Below, one piece after another: positions 27,544-35,507 of a stretch of DNA of 64,000 nucleotides (its first letter is position 1; the number at the start of each line of letters is the position of its first letter). The position numbers and the translations under genes were made by a program. The stretch is from CAVVEQ01 sp963747315 (lineage in GTDB: Bacteria; Chloroflexota; Anaerolineae; Anaerolineales; Anaerolineaceae): assembly GCA_963747315.1 (NCBI GenBank), contig CAVVEQ010000005.1, positions 124,001 through 188,000 of the forward strand, in the 5' to 3' direction. The notes under the pieces were generated by a model that saw only the letters and a list, made by a program, of their open reading frames with translations, did not search any database and was not told where the DNA came from.

Positions 27544-28028
27544 ATCCCGGCGACATCCTGCAGGTCCTTAAACTGGATGTGGCGCGGATGGAGCGCTGGC
27601 GTTACCCGGCAGAGGTGATCTCCATCCATCAAGAGGGAATTCTGGTCAAGGCGTTTTTCAACCGCCCCGACGACCTGCCCTTTCACGGGATCACCTTTCA
27701 CCCCGGGGACCGCTTCCTCGAAATGTACTTCACCGACCGGCGCTACAACATCTTCGAAGTCTACGACCGGGATTCGGCCGCACTGAAATGCTGGTACTGC
27801 AACGCCAGCCGCCCGGCAGAGGTGCAGCCGGGTTTCATTAAATATGTCGATCTTGCCCTGGACCTGCTGGTCATCCCCGGCAATGAACCCCTGCTGCTGG
27901 ATGAGGATGAATTCGACGCTCTGTTTATCGACCCCGAAGAACGCCGGGAGACTCTTGAGGCTATTCGCAGTCTCGAGGCGCGGTTCCACCGTGCAAACGA
28001 GATTTGCCTTGCCCAAGGCTGGATCTGA
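27531..28028 (+). CDS. DUF402 protein
   Basis: A 165-residue protein with the DUF402 signature: 'YTDRRYNIFEVYD'-type segment (here 'FTDRRYNIFEVYDRDS'), 'LKCWYCNASRPAEV', 'YVDLALDLLVIPG' and 'LLDEDEFDALF'. The acidic and Tyr/Trp residues in this pattern form the active site of the characterised nucleoside tri/diphosphatase of this family in Staphylococcus, so a nucleotide phosphatase role is likely. The start codon lies inside the ABC ATPase gene (13-base overlap), showing translational coupling, though a functional link is not obvious. Confidence 0.85.
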   Translation: MPAVNPGDILQVLKLDVARMERWRYPAEVISIHQEGILVKAFFNRPDDLPFHGITFHPGDRFLEMYFTDRRYNIFEVYDRDSAALKCWYCNASRPAEVQPGFIKYVDLALDLLVIPGNEPLLLDEDEFDALFIDPEERRETLEAIRSLEARFHRANEICLAQGWI

Positions 28029-28046
28029 AACTATTATTCTATTTAC

Positions 28047-28784
28047 CTACGGAGTCGGGGGAACTTTGAGTAGAACGCCGATCGCGTAACCCGCCAGCGC
28101 ACTTATCGTACCAATAAATGCCAGCTCCAGGCCGCTCCGGACCGGGTTGCCGACCATCACCTTCGCTTTATAAACTCCCACCCCGAAAAGCACCGCGGCT
28201 GTTATCACCACCGAAAGGATCATGCTGGGCATTACAGGAAGGAAGAGGAAAGGCAGGAGGGGAATAAGAGAACCGATGATCGCTGAAAGACCTACAACGA
28301 ACGCAGCCTTCCACGCGCTGGAACGATCCACCGGGGTGAGCTGGTGCTCCTCCGCCATCATCACAGCCACCCAGATATCCTGGTTGGTGGTAATCGTTTC
28401 CACAATGTTATCCAGCAGCTCTCCCTTGAAGCCCTTTTTGGCATAGATCGAGCGAACCTCGTCCTTTTCAAGCTGGGGTAACTCTTTAATGTGGCGGTAC
28501 TCCCGCGCCCGTTCGCTTTCGTAATAATCCGCGTCCGCAAGTGTGGAGGTGTAGGCAACAGCCCCCATTGAAACCGATTCCGCCACCGCAGCGGCAAGCC
28601 CGGCGACCAGCACAATCGAGGTATCGCCCGTCGCTGCCGCGACCCCCAGGATGACCCCCAGCACGTTCACCAGCCCATCCTGCCCGCCCAGGATGATATC
28701 CGGCAGCCCCGACCCGCGGGCATGGGGATCGAAGGATAGGTGGTGCTGTTTTTGACTCAGCGGCTCAATTCTTTGGCTTTGCAT
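28047..28784 (-). CDS. VIT1/CCC1-family iron/manganese transporter
   Basis: A 245-residue membrane protein. TM1 follows 'GSGLPDIILGGQDGLVNVLG', the hallmark N-terminal motif, and 'AAAVAESVSMGAVAYTSTLAD' forms TM2. The cytoplasmic metal-binding helix region carries 'KKGFKGELLDNIVETITTN' and 'MMAEEHQL' with the conserved Glu residues. Three further TM segments complete the five-TM VIT fold. The family moves Fe2+ or Mn2+ out of the cytoplasm. An ArsR/SmtB-type regulator lies 90 bases upstream on the same strand and probably controls it. It converges with DUF402, with only 18 bases between the stops. Confidence 0.88.
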   Translation of the reverse strand: MQSQRIEPLSQKQHHLSFDPHARGSGLPDIILGGQDGLVNVLGVILGVAAATGDTSIVLVAGLAAAVAESVSMGAVAYTSTLADADYYESERAREYRHIKELPQLEKDEVRSIYAKKGFKGELLDNIVETITTNQDIWVAVMMAEEHQLTPVDRSSAWKAAFVVGLSAIIGSLIPLLPFLFLPVMPSMILSVVITAAVLFGVGVYKAKVMVGNPVRSGLELAFIGTISALAGYAIGVLLKVPPTP

Positions 28785-28874
28785 TCGATTCTTCCGGTCA
28801 CGATTGGATTCTTTTTAGAGTAGGCGATTCTATATATTAATTTGGAGCGTGATTATCGCGCGGTTAGACGTCTT

Positions 28875-29189
28875 TCATCCCTTCAAAATGTGGGAAACCC
28901 CCTGCTCGAATAGGGTAATGATATGGGCGTCCTCAAGTCGGTAAAAGACTTCCTTGCCCTCGCGGCGGGAAACGATCAGGTGCATCTGCCGCAGGCCGCG
29001 CAGATGATGGGAAACCGCCGAGGGGCTTATCCCCACTTTTTCTGCCAGGGTGGAGACGTTGCACTCCTCTTTGATTAGCGCAGAGAGGAGCCGAACGCGG
29101 TTGGTATCGCTGAACGAGCGAAATAGCTCCGCCACATGCGCAGCGGTGTGCTCATCTAAAAGGGGGATTTCTTCATTTACTTGAATCAT
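28875..29189 (-). CDS. ArsR/SmtB-family metal-responsive repressor
   Basis: A 104-residue winged-helix repressor: 'AELFRSFSDTNRVRLLSAL', 'ECNVSTLAEKVGISPSAVSHHLRGLR' (recognition helix) and 'VSRREGKEVFYRLEDAHI'. The last helix reads 'DAHIITLFEQGVSHILKG', which keeps Asp, His and His of the alpha-5 zinc site in the CzrA/SmtB spacing but has Lys in place of the fourth ligand. There is a single Cys at the alpha-3 position. It probably senses Zn2+, Mn2+ or Fe2+ and represses the downstream VIT1-type transporter. It also lies downstream of a small Cys-rich membrane protein gene on the same strand. Confidence 0.85.
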   Translation of the reverse strand: MIQVNEEIPLLDEHTAAHVAELFRSFSDTNRVRLLSALIKEECNVSTLAEKVGISPSAVSHHLRGLRQMHLIVSRREGKEVFYRLEDAHIITLFEQGVSHILKG

Positions 29190-29278
29190 ATGAACATATC
29201 TTCACTTGTTTGTATTATACCAAAAAAATACCGGCGGAGTTATTTCCGCCGGTTGCCTATTAACCTCGCTTTTGTTGC

Positions 29279-29560
29279 TTAATACACCATTGGAATTGGC
29301 AGGAGACTTCCACCAAAAAGTCCTCCCAGCCCCGTCACGACCGCATTCAGGATTCCTGCGGTGGCGATGCAGGCGCAGCAGCAGCACAACACAAGGAGTA
29401 CGAGCAGGATGATGATCACCACCTCCGAGGATCGGATCTTCTGCTTTCCCCGGGTGTTATCGGCGGAATTATCCTGCGCTGGCAGCTCGGAAGCTACACC
29501 CAGTGGATTTTCCTGCCCGGTGGTCACGATCTCGCCTTTGATTGCCTTACTTCCAGCCAT
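29279..29560 (-). CDS. Small single-TM protein with a CCCCAC cluster
   Basis: A 93-residue protein. The polar N-terminal 45 residues end in a basic stretch, then one hydrophobic helix contains 'LLVLCCCCACIATAGIL', five Cys in six positions, followed by a glycine-rich tail. ATG 29560 has a near-perfect GGAAGGAGG ribosome site; the in-frame start at 29578 has none. The Cys row could be palmitoylation-like, metal-binding or simply a membrane helix composition effect; no family is recognised. It follows the DUF4126 gene by 18 bases. Confidence 0.65.
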   Translation of the reverse strand: MAGSKAIKGEIVTTGQENPLGVASELPAQDNSADNTRGKQKIRSSEVVIIILLVLLVLCCCCACIATAGILNAVVTGLGGLFGGSLLPIPMVY

Positions 29561-29578
29561 CGTATCCTCCTTCCACAA

Positions 29579-30151
29579 TTATGCGGATGCGCCTGAGCGC
29601 GCCTTGCGCCTGCGGTTGAAAAACCAGATCGACCACACCAGCAGGATGACGAGAGCGATCGCGATGAGCACCGGGACGATGATCGACATCACCGAGGTGA
29701 CCGTGGCGACGGTATCTTCCGCCATGCTCACCGGAACATTGCCTGCCGAGCCCGTGGAAGCGGTCACCACCGGGCGCACGACTGCAGCCTTGACGGTATG
29801 CACGCCGCCCGCCACCAGTAACCCCATGGACATGGCAAGGACCGGGTTGATATCCGCGATCACCGAGGTGCTTGCAGCGAAGGCGATAGCCCCAGCCACC
29901 GGACGGATGAAGGTCATCAGCACGTCGTTGGCGTGGTTGACCGCCGGAACCTTATCGGCGATGAATTCCACCGCCACCAGGAACCCGAGCAGACCGATGA
30001 TCCACCAGTTCTCCAGGGTATCCCAGGGGGCGGCCAGGGTGATCAGGTTGGTGAACTTCGCCAGCAGCGCAATGGTCAGCAGGGGAATATAAGCGTTCAA
30101 CCCCGCGCTTGCAGCCAACCCGAATGCCGTAAAAACAGCCAGTAACTCCAT
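29579..30151 (-). CDS. DUF4126 membrane protein
   Basis: A 190-residue protein with about five hydrophobic segments: 'LLAVFTAFGLAASAGLNAYI', 'WWIIGLLGFLVAVEFIADKV', 'AGAIAFAASTSV', 'LLVAGGVHTVKAAV' and 'VPVLIAIALVILLVWSIWFF', ending in a basic tail. The 'GLNAYIPLL' and 'EFIADKVP..NHAND' motifs fit DUF4126. Function is unknown. It lies 9 bases downstream of the DUF2085 gene and 18 upstream of the Cys-rich small protein, so the three form an operon of small membrane proteins. Confidence 0.85.
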   Translation of the reverse strand: MELLAVFTAFGLAASAGLNAYIPLLTIALLAKFTNLITLAAPWDTLENWWIIGLLGFLVAVEFIADKVPAVNHANDVLMTFIRPVAGAIAFAASTSVIADINPVLAMSMGLLVAGGVHTVKAAVVRPVVTASTGSAGNVPVSMAEDTVATVTSVMSIIVPVLIAIALVILLVWSIWFFNRRRKARSGASA

Positions 30152-30160
30152 TTCAATCTC

Positions 30161-30973
30161 CTATTGTGGTATGAAACCGGACCAGGTACCTGTCATGTTG
30201 TAGCGCACGATGTCCATCAGGGCGATCTGCCCCAGGGCGGTGATGAAACCAAGCAGCAACAGGACCCATATCTCACTCCATATACGATATTGGTTCTCTT
30301 TTCGTTGCACCATCGTCCAGACCACGGTGTAAACCAGGGTCAGGATGGCCAGCACAGTGCCCGCGCTGATGAGGGCTGCGGGTAAAACCAGGAACGGCAC
30401 CCCGCTCAGGATACTGAGGTCGAGGATCAGCGCGAAGAGCAGGATTAGCCCCAGTTCCTTCCAGGATTCCAGGATCGACCGATCTTCAAAATCCTCCCAG
30501 ACGGTCTGGTTGAAAACCGGCCAGAGTACCACCGGGATGATGATCCCCATGCCGGTACCGGCAAAGAGCCTGATCAGGTTGGTGGTGAGATAAACGCTCG
30601 GGCTGCCGGGCAGGAGCATCGCGAAGGAATTGAGGCTATCCAGAGCAAAGACCAGCGCAAAAACACCGAGTACCACCCAGATCCTGCCGGGGGGGAATTT
30701 ACCGCGCCTGCCCTTCCGGCCCAGGTAGACCAGGCCGGCAAAGGCGCCTAAATACATCCCCGTGCAGCGCGCGCAAAGCGGCAGCTCGCGCCCGCCGATA
30801 TCATAGGATCTTTCCGCGATGCGGTGGCAGACTGCGTACCCGATCGCGTCCGCCTTCCCCCACAACCCCGGGGGGGTGAGAATGATCCATGCCAGAGTCC
30901 CGGTGATGGCGATAATAAGGATGATTATTGAAGCTGCATTGAATTTGAAAGGGAATCGTCTCATGTCAGCCAT
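30161..30973 (-). CDS. DUF2085 membrane protein
   Basis: A 270-residue polytopic protein. The DUF2085 signature is clear: 'AVCHRIAERSYDIGGRELP' followed by 'LCARCTGMYLGAF', with three conserved Cys and a His that could bind metal or haem-like ligands. Seven or so hydrophobic segments follow. The ATG at 30973 has GGGAAGGGA upstream and is preferred over 30988. The function of the family is not established. It heads the DUF2085-DUF4126-Cys-rich operon and is divergent from the DUF3048 lipoprotein gene. Confidence 0.85.
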   Translation of the reverse strand: MADMRRFPFKFNAASIIILIIAITGTLAWIILTPPGLWGKADAIGYAVCHRIAERSYDIGGRELPLCARCTGMYLGAFAGLVYLGRKGRRGKFPPGRIWVVLGVFALVFALDSLNSFAMLLPGSPSVYLTTNLIRLFAGTGMGIIIPVVLWPVFNQTVWEDFEDRSILESWKELGLILLFALILDLSILSGVPFLVLPAALISAGTVLAILTLVYTVVWTMVQRKENQYRIWSEIWVLLLLGFITALGQIALMDIVRYNMTGTWSGFIPQ

Positions 30974-31065
30974 TATATCCCTTCCCAATTCAGGGATTGT
31001 TTTTCGTTATAATCAGCCGGGAACTATTTACACCCGCTTATCGTCATTGTAACAAGGAGTTTTCA

Positions 31066-32259
31066 ATGAAAACCTCACGGTACCTTATTGCTGCGCTCGT
31101 CCTTTCCCTGGTCCTTTCCGGCTGCGGTGCCGGGCAGATCTTCGGACCCACGGTCACCCCACTTCCGACTGCCACACCCCCGCGTCCAACCTCCACCCCC
31201 ACCCCTGCCGATACACCCACCCCCACGGCCTCCCCCACCCCCGATTACCCGCCCCAGGGGCTGGGACCCACCAATTTCCCACCGGATGTCAACCCCCTCA
31301 CCGGGCTGCAGGTGGATGACCCCGCCAATCTGGAACGCCGCCCCATCGCGGTGAAGGTGGAAAACCTCCCGCGCGAAGATCGCCCGCAGTGGGGGCTGAG
31401 CAAGGCGGATATCACCTATGAGTACTACACCGAGGAAGGCACCACCCGGTTTATCTCGATCTTCTACGGCGAGAATGCCGACCTGGTCGGCCCCATTCGC
31501 TCCGCACGCCTCTTCGACCTGAACATCGTACCGATGTATAAAAGCGCGTTCGTTTTCGGCAGCGCCTGGTCGCTGGTCCTCAACCGCCTCTACAGCCAGG
31601 ATTACTACAACCGCCTGCTGATCGAATCCACCTGGACCCAGCCGGCGATCTTCCGCAAGAACGTGAACGGCAATAATTTCCTGATGGTCAACACTGCCCT
31701 CATTAAGGATGCCCTGCGGAACTACGGCGCGACAAATACGCGGCAGAACCTGGACGGCATGTTCTTCATGGCACCGCCTCCTGCGGGCGGCACCCCGGCG
31801 AATTCTGTCTTCGCCCGCTATTCCGCAGCCATCTACAACCGCTGGGATTACGACCCCGCCACCGAAAAATACCTGCGTTTTTCAGATACCCAGAACGCGA
31901 GCAGCCCGGAAACAGAAGTTTATGCCCCCCTGGTGGATCGCGCCACCGGCGAGCAGATCACCGCGGATAACGTGGTGACCTTCTTCGTACAGCAGGATGT
32001 GATCATGCGCTCGGGCAGCACGGAAGTGATCGATGTGCCGCTCTATGGCAACGGCACCGCCTACATCGCCCGCAACGGGCAGATGTACCAGGTGCTCTGG
32101 GCGCGCCCCACGCGCGATTCGGTGCTCACCCTGGTCAACCCGGATGGCACCCCCTTCCCCTTCAAACCGGGGAACACCTGGTACGAGGTGATGGGGAACA
32201 CCTCCACGGTCACCCAGCCCGCGGATGGGATCTGGCGATTCACCTTCTCGATCCCGTAA
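31066..32259 (+). CDS. DUF3048 lipoprotein
   Basis: A 397-residue exported protein. The signal peptide has lipobox 'LVLSGC', followed by a spacer of repeated Thr-Pro units. The DUF3048 domains then begin with 'VNPLTGLQVDDPANLERRPI' and 'PQWGLSKADITYEYYTEEGT', continue through 'GPIRSARLFDLNIVPMYKS' and end with the second half ('TWYEVMGNTSTVTQPADGIW'). Members are widespread in Chloroflexota and Firmicutes as cell-surface lipoproteins; a wall-associated or potential enzyme role is suspected but unproven. AAGGAGT precedes ATG 31066. Confidence 0.88.
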   Translation: MKTSRYLIAALVLSLVLSGCGAGQIFGPTVTPLPTATPPRPTSTPTPADTPTPTASPTPDYPPQGLGPTNFPPDVNPLTGLQVDDPANLERRPIAVKVENLPREDRPQWGLSKADITYEYYTEEGTTRFISIFYGENADLVGPIRSARLFDLNIVPMYKSAFVFGSAWSLVLNRLYSQDYYNRLLIESTWTQPAIFRKNVNGNNFLMVNTALIKDALRNYGATNTRQNLDGMFFMAPPPAGGTPANSVFARYSAAIYNRWDYDPATEKYLRFSDTQNASSPETEVYAPLVDRATGEQITADNVVTFFVQQDVIMRSGSTEVIDVPLYGNGTAYIARNGQMYQVLWARPTRDSVLTLVNPDGTPFPFKPGNTWYEVMGNTSTVTQPADGIWRFTFSIP

Positions 32260-32277
32260 AAAAGGGTCTACAAAGGC

Positions 32278-32306
32278 TTGCATTTATTGCAGGATTGGGG
32301 CATACT
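32278..32306 (+). promoter_or_regulatory. Candidate sigma70-type promoter
   Basis: TTGCAT (32278-32283), a 17-bp spacer and CATACT (32301-32306) lie just after the DUF3048 stop and point into the gap before the convergent pfkA. No long gene follows, only a structured stretch with a 17-codon frame. Confidence 0.45.
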
Positions 32307-32369
32307 TATTGCACCCGAAAGGGAGTACCTTTTCATTCGCTATTCTTTAATGAGGAGGTGGTGCCCGAA

Positions 32370-32423
32370 ATGAACGATAGTAATTTGAAAAGCGCTGCGG
32401 CATCCCTCCTCGCAAGACGATAG
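32370..32423 (+). CDS. Candidate 17-residue peptide inside a structured small transcript
   Basis: ATG 32370 has a very strong GAGGAGGTG site nine bases upstream and opens a 17-codon frame (MNDSNLKSAAASLLARR) closed by TAG. An 11-bp perfect inverted repeat, GCGCTGCGGCA (32392-32402) with TGCCGCAGCGC (32426-32436), overlaps its second half, so translation and folding would compete. A second hairpin, CGCCGTCC/GGACGGCG with a T6 loop, lies at 32449-32470. Leader-peptide, small-protein or small-RNA roles are all possible; no family is recognised. Confidence 0.35.
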   Translation: MNDSNLKSAAASLLARR

Positions 32424-32470
32424 GCTGCCGCAGCGCCCCAACTCACCGCGCCGTCCTTTTTTGGACGGCG
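32392..32470 (+). ncRNA. Candidate structured RNA (two hairpins) between DUF3048 and pfkA
   Basis: Two stem-loops in tandem: an 11-bp stem with a 23-base loop (32392-32436) and an 8-bp stem with a T6 loop (32449-32470). With the upstream promoter-like element this could give a transcript of about 155 bases. The second stem lacks a trailing T-run, so it is an imperfect terminator on either strand. Confidence 0.35.
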
Positions 32471-32481
32471 TCGTGATTTAT

Positions 32482-33564
32482 TTACTCCCCAAACGATATC
32501 CCCAGCCCCCTGGCGGCGCGGATGGCATCGCCGTTCAGATCCACCCGCTTGGGAACAGCCAGGGCTTCGGCGATATCGATATCTACGATCCGCTCGCTCT
32601 TCAGCGCCACCATCCGCCCGAATTTCCCCTCCGCAGCCAGGTGCACCGCCGCCGAGCCAAAACGCGTGCCCAGCCAGCGGTCGAAGGCGCTGGGGCTGCC
32701 GCCGCGCTGCAGGTGCCCCAGCACGGTCACGCGCGTCTCCACCTGGCAGTTTTCGGAGATGAATTCCGCCACCTGGAAGGAGATCCCGCCCAGCCGGGCT
32801 ACGTAGACCGAATCGCCCGGGATGGATACCACCGGCTGGCCGCCCTTTGGGAAAGCCCCCTCCGCCACGGCGATGATGCTGAACGAGCTGCCCTGGCGCT
32901 GGCGCTGGTGCACCTTCTTGCAGACAGCCTCGAAGCTGAAAGGGATCTCGGGGATCAGGATCACATCCGCCCCGCCAGCCACGCCGGCATGCAGGGTGAT
33001 GAAACCGGCGTCCCGCCCCATCAGTTCCAGCAGCATCACCCGGTGGTGCGATTCGGCGGTGGTGTGCAGCTTATCCAGCGCGTCGGTGGCGGTTCCAACC
33101 GCGGTATCGAAACCGAAGGTGCATTCCGTCCCGCCGATATCATTATCGATCGTCTTTGGCACGCCCACCACCGGAACCCCTTTTTCAAATAGCTCCCGGG
33201 CAATCCGCAGGGTGCCATCTCCGCCGATCACGATCAATCCGTCCAGCTTGAGGTCCTGGATACTCTGGATCAGTTTTTCGGAAATATCCTCCACAACCTC
33301 TTTGCCATCCCGCATGACCTTGCGGGCGAAGGGGTTACCGCGGTTGGCGGTACCCAGGATGGTTCCGCCGCGCGGTAAAATGCCGCGCACGTCGTGGGGG
33401 TGCAGCGGGCGGACTCCATCCTCCTCCACGAAGCCGTCGAAGCCATCCTTCACCCCCAGTACTTGCACGTTATAGTCATGCTGCGCGGTCTTGACAACTG
33501 CCCGGATGACCGCATTAAGTCCGGGGGCATCCCCCCCGCCAGTGAGCACAGCCAGCTTTTCCAT
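32482..33564 (-). CDS. pfkA: 6-phosphofructokinase
   Basis: A 360-residue enzyme phosphorylating fructose 6-phosphate in glycolysis. Motifs: 'LTGGGDAPGLNAVIRAVV', 'GGTILGTANRGNPF', 'IGGDGTLRIARELF', 'VPKTIDNDIGGTECTFGFDTA' and 'MGRDAGFI'. The phosphodonor site has Gly in 'GGDG' (ATP-like, where PPi enzymes have Asp) but Lys in 'PKTIDND' (as in PPi enzymes). This mixed pair is known from ATP-dependent enzymes such as the trypanosomal type, so ATP is more likely, but this is not certain. I start at ATG 33564, since the 11 residues upstream (from 33597) are atypical. Confidence 0.9.
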   Translation of the reverse strand: MEKLAVLTGGGDAPGLNAVIRAVVKTAQHDYNVQVLGVKDGFDGFVEEDGVRPLHPHDVRGILPRGGTILGTANRGNPFARKVMRDGKEVVEDISEKLIQSIQDLKLDGLIVIGGDGTLRIARELFEKGVPVVGVPKTIDNDIGGTECTFGFDTAVGTATDALDKLHTTAESHHRVMLLELMGRDAGFITLHAGVAGGADVILIPEIPFSFEAVCKKVHQRQRQGSSFSIIAVAEGAFPKGGQPVVSIPGDSVYVARLGGISFQVAEFISENCQVETRVTVLGHLQRGGSPSAFDRWLGTRFGSAAVHLAAEGKFGRMVALKSERIVDIDIAEALAVPKRVDLNGDAIRAARGLGISFGE

Positions 33565-33643
33565 TCTTACCTCCGCTTCTTCATTCTCCGAATCCAAATT
33601 TCATTATATTCCTTCTGTCAATACAATAAATGGTGTTATGGGG

Positions 33644-33842
33644 TATAATGGACCAGTTTGAGATTGGCCTGCGCGGGACCGGTGCCCACGATAAACCGGA
33701 TTCTTAGGGGGAATAGACGACGGCCATCGGATGGATGTCCCATTGGAATGGGTCCGGGTGGACTTGTTCACGGGGGAACCTGGAAACGGGTTTCTGTTTA
33801 GAGATGGGCTTTGGTTTTTTTAGGTTTTGGAAAGGTTTTTCG
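33644..33842 (+). promoter_or_regulatory. Promoter and long structured 5' leader of the RRM gene
   Basis: A TATAAT at 33644-33649 with no good -35 suggests a start near 33656, leaving a leader of about 187 bases. The leader is G-rich and holds small stem-loops: CCCAT/ATGGG (33739-33752), GTCC/GGAC (33752-33763) and GTTC/GAAC (33766-33779). A GGAAAGG ribosome site precedes ATG 33843. Long foldable leaders of this type in cold-shock and RNA-binding protein genes often give temperature control. Confidence 0.45.
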
Positions 33843-34136
33843 ATGAATATTTATGTAGGGAATTTATCATTTCAGGCCAGCGAAGAGGATGTCCAACAGG
33901 CATTTGCTGCCTACGGTACAGTGACCTCCGCTTCCATCATTAAAGATAAGTTCACCGGGCAGTCCCGCGGGTTCGCTTTCGTGGAAATGCCAAACGCGGA
34001 TGAAGGCAAAGCTGCCATCCAGGGTATGAACGGAAAAGATCTCAAGGGTCGCACGCTGACAGTCAATGAAGCGCGCCCCAAAGAGGATCGCGGCAGCAGC
34101 AGCGGCAGTTATAACAAAAATAAAAACCGCTATTAA
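33843..34136 (+). CDS. RRM-domain RNA-binding protein
   Basis: A 97-residue protein made of one RNA recognition motif: RNP2 'IYVGNL' (residues 3-8) and RNP1 'RGFAFVEM' (about 43-50), with 'DEGKAAIQGMNGKDLKGRTL' completing the fold, and a short Gly/Ser/Asn/Lys-rich tail after 'NEARPKEDR'. The architecture matches cyanobacterial and Chloroflexota Rbp proteins, several of which are cold-induced RNA chaperones. The true start is at 33843, where the RRM begins; longer readings upstream have no domain. A terminator follows 22 bases after the stop. Confidence 0.92.
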   Translation: MNIYVGNLSFQASEEDVQQAFAAYGTVTSASIIKDKFTGQSRGFAFVEMPNADEGKAAIQGMNGKDLKGRTLTVNEARPKEDRGSSSGSYNKNKNRY

Positions 34137-34157
34137 TTCATAAGTTTGGCGGATTTT

Positions 34158-34193
34158 GGGTGTCTGCACTCGTGGAAAGGCAGACGCCCTTTT
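34158..34193 (+). terminator. Rho-independent terminator
   Basis: A 10-bp stem GGGTGTCTGC/GCAGACGCCC (one G-U pair) with a 12-base loop, followed by TTTT, ends the RRM transcript. Confidence 0.8.
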
Positions 34194-34200
34194 CATTTAA

Positions 34201-35434
34201 TTACGGTGTGTTTCTAAGAGCCGGGCGCATCAGGAATGTGAAGAGCGCGAATCCAAACAGGATGACCGCGCACACGGCAACCGTGGTGGGTGCGGTAATG
34301 CCGGCAGCCATCCAACCCACCAGCAATGACCCGATCGGTCCGCTCCCAAAAAAGACAAAGACGAAGAAACCCATCACCCGCCCGCGCAGCTCATCCGGAA
34401 CCTCTTCCTGCACCATCGCGTTGGCGGTATTCACCATTGCCATCAACCCCCAGCCAATTCCCAAGAGAAGAAGAAGCGAGAAGGGAATGGTCCTGGTGAA
34501 GGAAAAAATGAAAAGCATCAGCGGCAGGATAAAGCTGCCGGTTGTCCAGATCCGGCCTTTTATACGGCGGTATGCCAGGGCGGCAACGGTCAGCGCGCCT
34601 GCCAGCGCCCCCAGGCCGCGCGCGGAGAGTAAAAACCCATTGGTGGTGACATCCCCGCCCAATATGGAAACCGCCCAGACAGGCATAAGGGTCATCAATC
34701 CAAACCCGAAAACGCTTACAAAGAATAATCCGGTCATTATTACCACAACCACTGGATTAACCATTACATATTGGATGCCCTGCTTGATCTGAAGGATCGC
34801 GGAGCTTCTTACTGTCGCTGTGGATTGCGGGTTCAGTTTCATCAATAACAGGGCGATGATCACCCCCAGGAATGAAAGCCCGTTGATCGCGAAGCACATG
34901 GCTGCGCCAAATGCCGCGTAGGTCAGCCCGGCGATCGCCGGACCAACCACTGTGGCCAGGTTGAACATGGTCGCATTGATCGCGATCGCGTTCGTCAGAT
35001 CTTCGCGATCCACCAGCTCCACTACGAAGGACTGCCTGGCAGGTGCGTCAAATGCATTGGCGATCCCCAGCAGGAAAGCCATCACCACAATATGCCAAGG
35101 TTCCACCACTTCCCAGTACACCAGCCCGGTCAGAATGAAGGCCAGGACCATCATCACCGATTGCGTGATAATCAGCAGCGTACGGCGCGGGATGCGATCG
35201 GCGATAACCCCGCCGTAGAGCGTGAACAACCAGCTGGGCACGCCGGCAGCAAACCCGACCAATCCGAGCCATTTGGCAGAACCGGTGAGCGTATAGACCA
35301 GGTATCCCTGCGCGGTGGCCTGCATCCAGGTGCCCTACCAGGGAAATGAGCTGACCGCCGAACCAAAGGCGGTAATTTGGGTATTTTAGGGCGATAAAAG
35401 TCCGCCTGACGCTCTTGGGGAACGAGGCGGACAT
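34201..35434 (-). CDS. MFS transporter, broken by a +1 frameshift near 35334
   Basis: A major-facilitator transporter with about 12 membrane helices. The N-terminal frame ('RTFIALKYPNYRLWFGGQL', 'ISLVG') breaks at GTAGGGCACC; dropping one G gives 'GTWMQATAQGYLVYTLTGS' and then 'GVIADRIPRRTLLIITQS' (the motif A loop). Restored length is about 410. The sequence fits the enterobactin exporter/tetracycline-like MFS branch (EntS-like), so efflux of a small compound is likely, but the substrate is unknown. ATG 35434 is preferred over a TTG at 35452. It is downstream of, and on the same strand as, the HAD gene's neighbourhood but is read separately (tail-to-tail with the RRM gene). Confidence 0.85.
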
Positions 35435-35507
35435 GCGGGTGATACTGTTCAACTATCTTCCTTATTCCGGTTTACCTGATGATAACACGCCTTCCCGCTC
35501 CGTCTGT

